In this document: positions 4,850-6,438 of the stretch, piece after piece
Layout: each line of letters opens with the position of its first letter
Position numbering within the stretch: the first letter of the stretch is position 1
Assembly (NCBI GenBank): GCA_900551135.1
Contig: URUX01000140.1
Span: 1 to 6,438, forward strand
Length of the DNA stretch: 6,438 bases
DNA from: an uncultured Clostridium sp.
GTDB taxonomy: Bacteria; Bacillota; Clostridia; Lachnospirales; Lachnospiraceae
Direction: 5' to 3'
The notes under the pieces: generated by a model
The model's database searches: none
The model's input: the letters and a program-made list of their open reading frames with translations, nothing else
Told to the model about the DNA's origin: nothing
Program-made: the position numbers and the translations under genes

Positions 4850-6274
4850 ATGGTATTCAGCAGTCTTTTATTCTTATTTCGATTTTTGCCCCTGTTTCTG
4901 GTGCTGTACTTTGCAGCACCAAAACAGCTGCGCAATACTGTCTTATTTATAGGAAGCCTTATTTTTTACGGGTGGGGAGAGCCTGTCTACATATCCCTCC
5001 TCCTTTTTTCCACACTGGTGGACTTTGTCCATGGACAGCTTGTCGGAAAATTCAAGGATCAGGGAAATCTGACCGCTGCAAAATGGGTTGTAGCATCTTC
5101 TGCCACCATCAATCTGGCATTATTAATCGTCTTTAAATATACGGATTTCTTTATCCGCTCGTTTAACCAGCTAACTGGCAGTTCCGTTCCCCTATTAGGA
5201 TTGGCTCTGCCTATTGGTATTTCTTTTTACACGTTCCAGACCATGTCCTATACCATTGATGTGTACCGAGGAGAAGCGCCTGTACAAAACAATCTGATTT
5301 CATTCGGCGCATACGTCTCCATGTTCCCTCAATTAATTGCAGGACCTATTGTACGCTATCAGGATATTGCTCTGGAATTAAACAACCGCCAGGAAAACCT
5401 GAACCAGTTTGCCCTGGGAATCCGGCTGTTTATTATTGGACTCGGAAAAAAGGTGCTGTTAGCCAACCAGACCGGTGCTTTATGGACAGAAATCAGCGCT
5501 GATCTTCCAGAAGAACGCAGTATTCTGATGGTATGGATAGGGATTTTAGCATTTTCTTTCCAGATTTATTTTGACTTCTCCGGCTACTCCGATATGGCAG
5601 TCGGAATGGGACATATGCTTGGATTCCGTTTTCCGGATAACTTCCGCTATCCCTATATTTCCAAAAGCATTACGGAGTTCTGGAGACGCTGGCATATTTC
5701 TCTCGGAACCTGGTTTAAAGAATATGTTTACATTCCTTTGGGAGGAAACAGAAACGGAAAACTTCTCCAAGTCCGCAATATTTTAATTGTATGGCTTCTA
5801 ACCGGAATCTGGCATGGCGCCAACTTAAACTTCCTGTTATGGGGTTTCTATTTTGGAATTTTACTGTTACTAGAAAAATTTATATTTAAGAAATGGCTGG
5901 AACGCTTTCCCGCCTGGCTCCAGCATGGATATGCCTGTCTGCTGGTTATACTTGGCTGGGTACTTTTTGCATTTGAAGATATGAATATGGGGTTTGCTTA
6001 CCTGATTCAAATGTTTGGAGGAGCAGGACTGCCTCTTTGCAATGAAAGGACTTTGTTCTTACTGTGCGGCAATCTAATCCTCCTTCTGGCCTCTGCTATT
6101 GGTTCTACTCCGTTTCCGGCAAAGGCAGCCCGACAGTTGTCGCCTGACAAACAAACCAGATTTCAGACTGCCGGCAAAATCCTGGAACCTTTATTTTTAG
6201 GTCTGGTTTTGTTGTTATCCATTGCTTATCTGGTAGATGCCACTTACAATCCGTTTTTATATTTCCGCTTTTAA
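4850..6274 (+). CDS. MBOAT family membrane-bound O-acyltransferase (AlgI/DltB-like)
   Basis: MBOAT proteins of the AlgI/DltB type move acyl groups, usually acetyl, across the membrane to extracellular polymers such as polysaccharides. This 474-residue protein is of usual length and polytopic, with about eleven or more hydrophobic segments. Family landmarks are the start MVFSSLLFLFRFLPLFLVLY, FYGWGEP (39-45), FPQLIAGPIVRY (159-170), YFDFSGYSDMAVGMGHMLGF (240-259), the conserved block EFWRRWHISLGTWFKEYVYIPLGGNR (276-301) with His282, and GIWHGANLNFLLWG (319-332) with the invariant catalytic-type His322. The start lies 3 bases after the lipoprotein stop and has no clear ribosome binding site of its own, so translation probably depends on reinitiation after the upstream gene. 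The DHHW gene follows 21 bp later. The C-terminal YLVDATYNPFLYFRF ending is typical of the clostridial members. The acceptor polymer cannot be read from the sequence. Confidence 0.95.
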   Translation: MVFSSLLFLFRFLPLFLVLYFAAPKQLRNTVLFIGSLIFYGWGEPVYISLLLFSTLVDFVHGQLVGKFKDQGNLTAAKWVVASSATINLALLIVFKYTDFFIRSFNQLTGSSVPLLGLALPIGISFYTFQTMSYTIDVYRGEAPVQNNLISFGAYVSMFPQLIAGPIVRYQDIALELNNRQENLNQFALGIRLFIIGLGKKVLLANQTGALWTEISADLPEERSILMVWIGILAFSFQIYFDFSGYSDMAVGMGHMLGFRFPDNFRYPYISKSITEFWRRWHISLGTWFKEYVYIPLGGNRNGKLLQVRNILIVWLLTGIWHGANLNFLLWGFYFGILLLLEKFIFKKWLERFPAWLQHGYACLLVILGWVLFAFEDMNMGFAYLIQMFGGAGLPLCNERTLFLLCGNLILLLASAIGSTPFPAKAARQLSPDKQTRFQTAGKILEPLFLGLVLLLSIAYLVDATYNPFLYFRF

Positions 6275-6295
6275 CGCGGCCAGAAAGGACATTTT

Positions 6296-6438
6296 ATGAA
6301 AAAACACGATTTCTATCCGGCCATTGTTACCGGTCTTTTCTGCGCCTTTCTGGGCTGCGGTACACTCTTATCCATTTTCTCTCCAAAAAAAGCATTTTCT
6401 GATACAGAAAACCGCTATCTGACACAACTCCCAAAACT
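6296..6438 (+). CDS. DHHW family protein, N-terminal part only
   Basis: The first 47 codons are visible; the gene runs off the right edge. AAAGGA lies 6 bases before the ATG. The N-terminus is a short basic stretch and one hydrophobic segment (about residues 8-29), acting as signal anchor. It is followed by PKKAFSDTENRYLTQLPK (30-47), which matches the conserved opening (F-S-x-x-E-N-R-x-L-x-x-x-P) of DHHW proteins and related AlgJ/AlgX-like proteins. These have an SGNH-hydrolase-like extracytoplasmic domain and are thought to work with an MBOAT partner in O-acetylating a surface polymer. Position directly after the MBOAT gene (21-bp gap) supports this. The catalytic domain lies outside the window, so the family call rests on a short stretch plus context. 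Confidence 0.75.
   Translation, partial: MKKHDFYPAIVTGLFCAFLGCGTLLSIFSPKKAFSDTENRYLTQLPK

Noticed and set aside
5546..5786. Open frames in other reading frames within the MBOAT gene, on both strands
   Set aside because: They cover the conserved MBOAT histidine block, which is clearly the coding frame, and have no features of their own.

Overview
The window looks like chromosomal DNA of a Gram-positive anaerobe of the Clostridia, most likely Lachnospiraceae or a close relative. The reasons are strong GGAGG-type ribosome binding sites, moderate GC, an ECF sigma factor with a DUF4367-type membrane partner, and a DUF4358 lipoprotein / MBOAT acyltransferase / DHHW protein cluster, which is typical of that group. 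No mobile element, CRISPR array, tRNA or rRNA was seen, and no gene-free stretch exceeds 300 bases.

Layout: (1) On the minus strand at 1-1241, a putative membrane anti-sigma factor (264-1241) is followed by a small secreted protein of unknown function that runs off the left edge (1-197). (2) On the plus strand at 1373-2437 lies a stand-alone MurG-type glycosyltransferase with its own promoter. (3) On the minus strand at 2434-4043, a tight operon reads rhomboid protease, HIT protein, ECF sigma factor. (4) A 233-bp divergent control region (4044-4276) carries promoters in both directions, an 18-bp perfect palindrome and a pair of direct repeats. (5) On the plus strand from 4277 to the right edge, an operon reads DUF4358 lipoprotein, AlgI/DltB-like MBOAT O-acyltransferase, DHHW-family protein (truncated by the window end).

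Almost every gene concerns the cell envelope: peptidoglycan lipid II synthesis (MurG), intramembrane proteolysis (rhomboid), envelope-type signalling (ECF sigma and membrane partner), and acylation of a surface polymer (MBOAT plus DHHW). The most unusual point is the arrangement. The sigma factor and its likely anti-sigma partner lie on the same strand but are separated by a complete murG on the opposite strand. The stop codons of murG and the sigma gene share the same four bases (TTAA), and no terminator is visible between them. A transcript starting before the rhomboid gene could therefore run through the sigma gene, antisense to murG, and into the anti-sigma and secreted-protein genes. That would be a candidate noncontiguous operon. 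Together with the rhomboid protease, this makes a possible membrane-signalling unit that deserves testing. The sequence shows the arrangement, but the functional link is inference.
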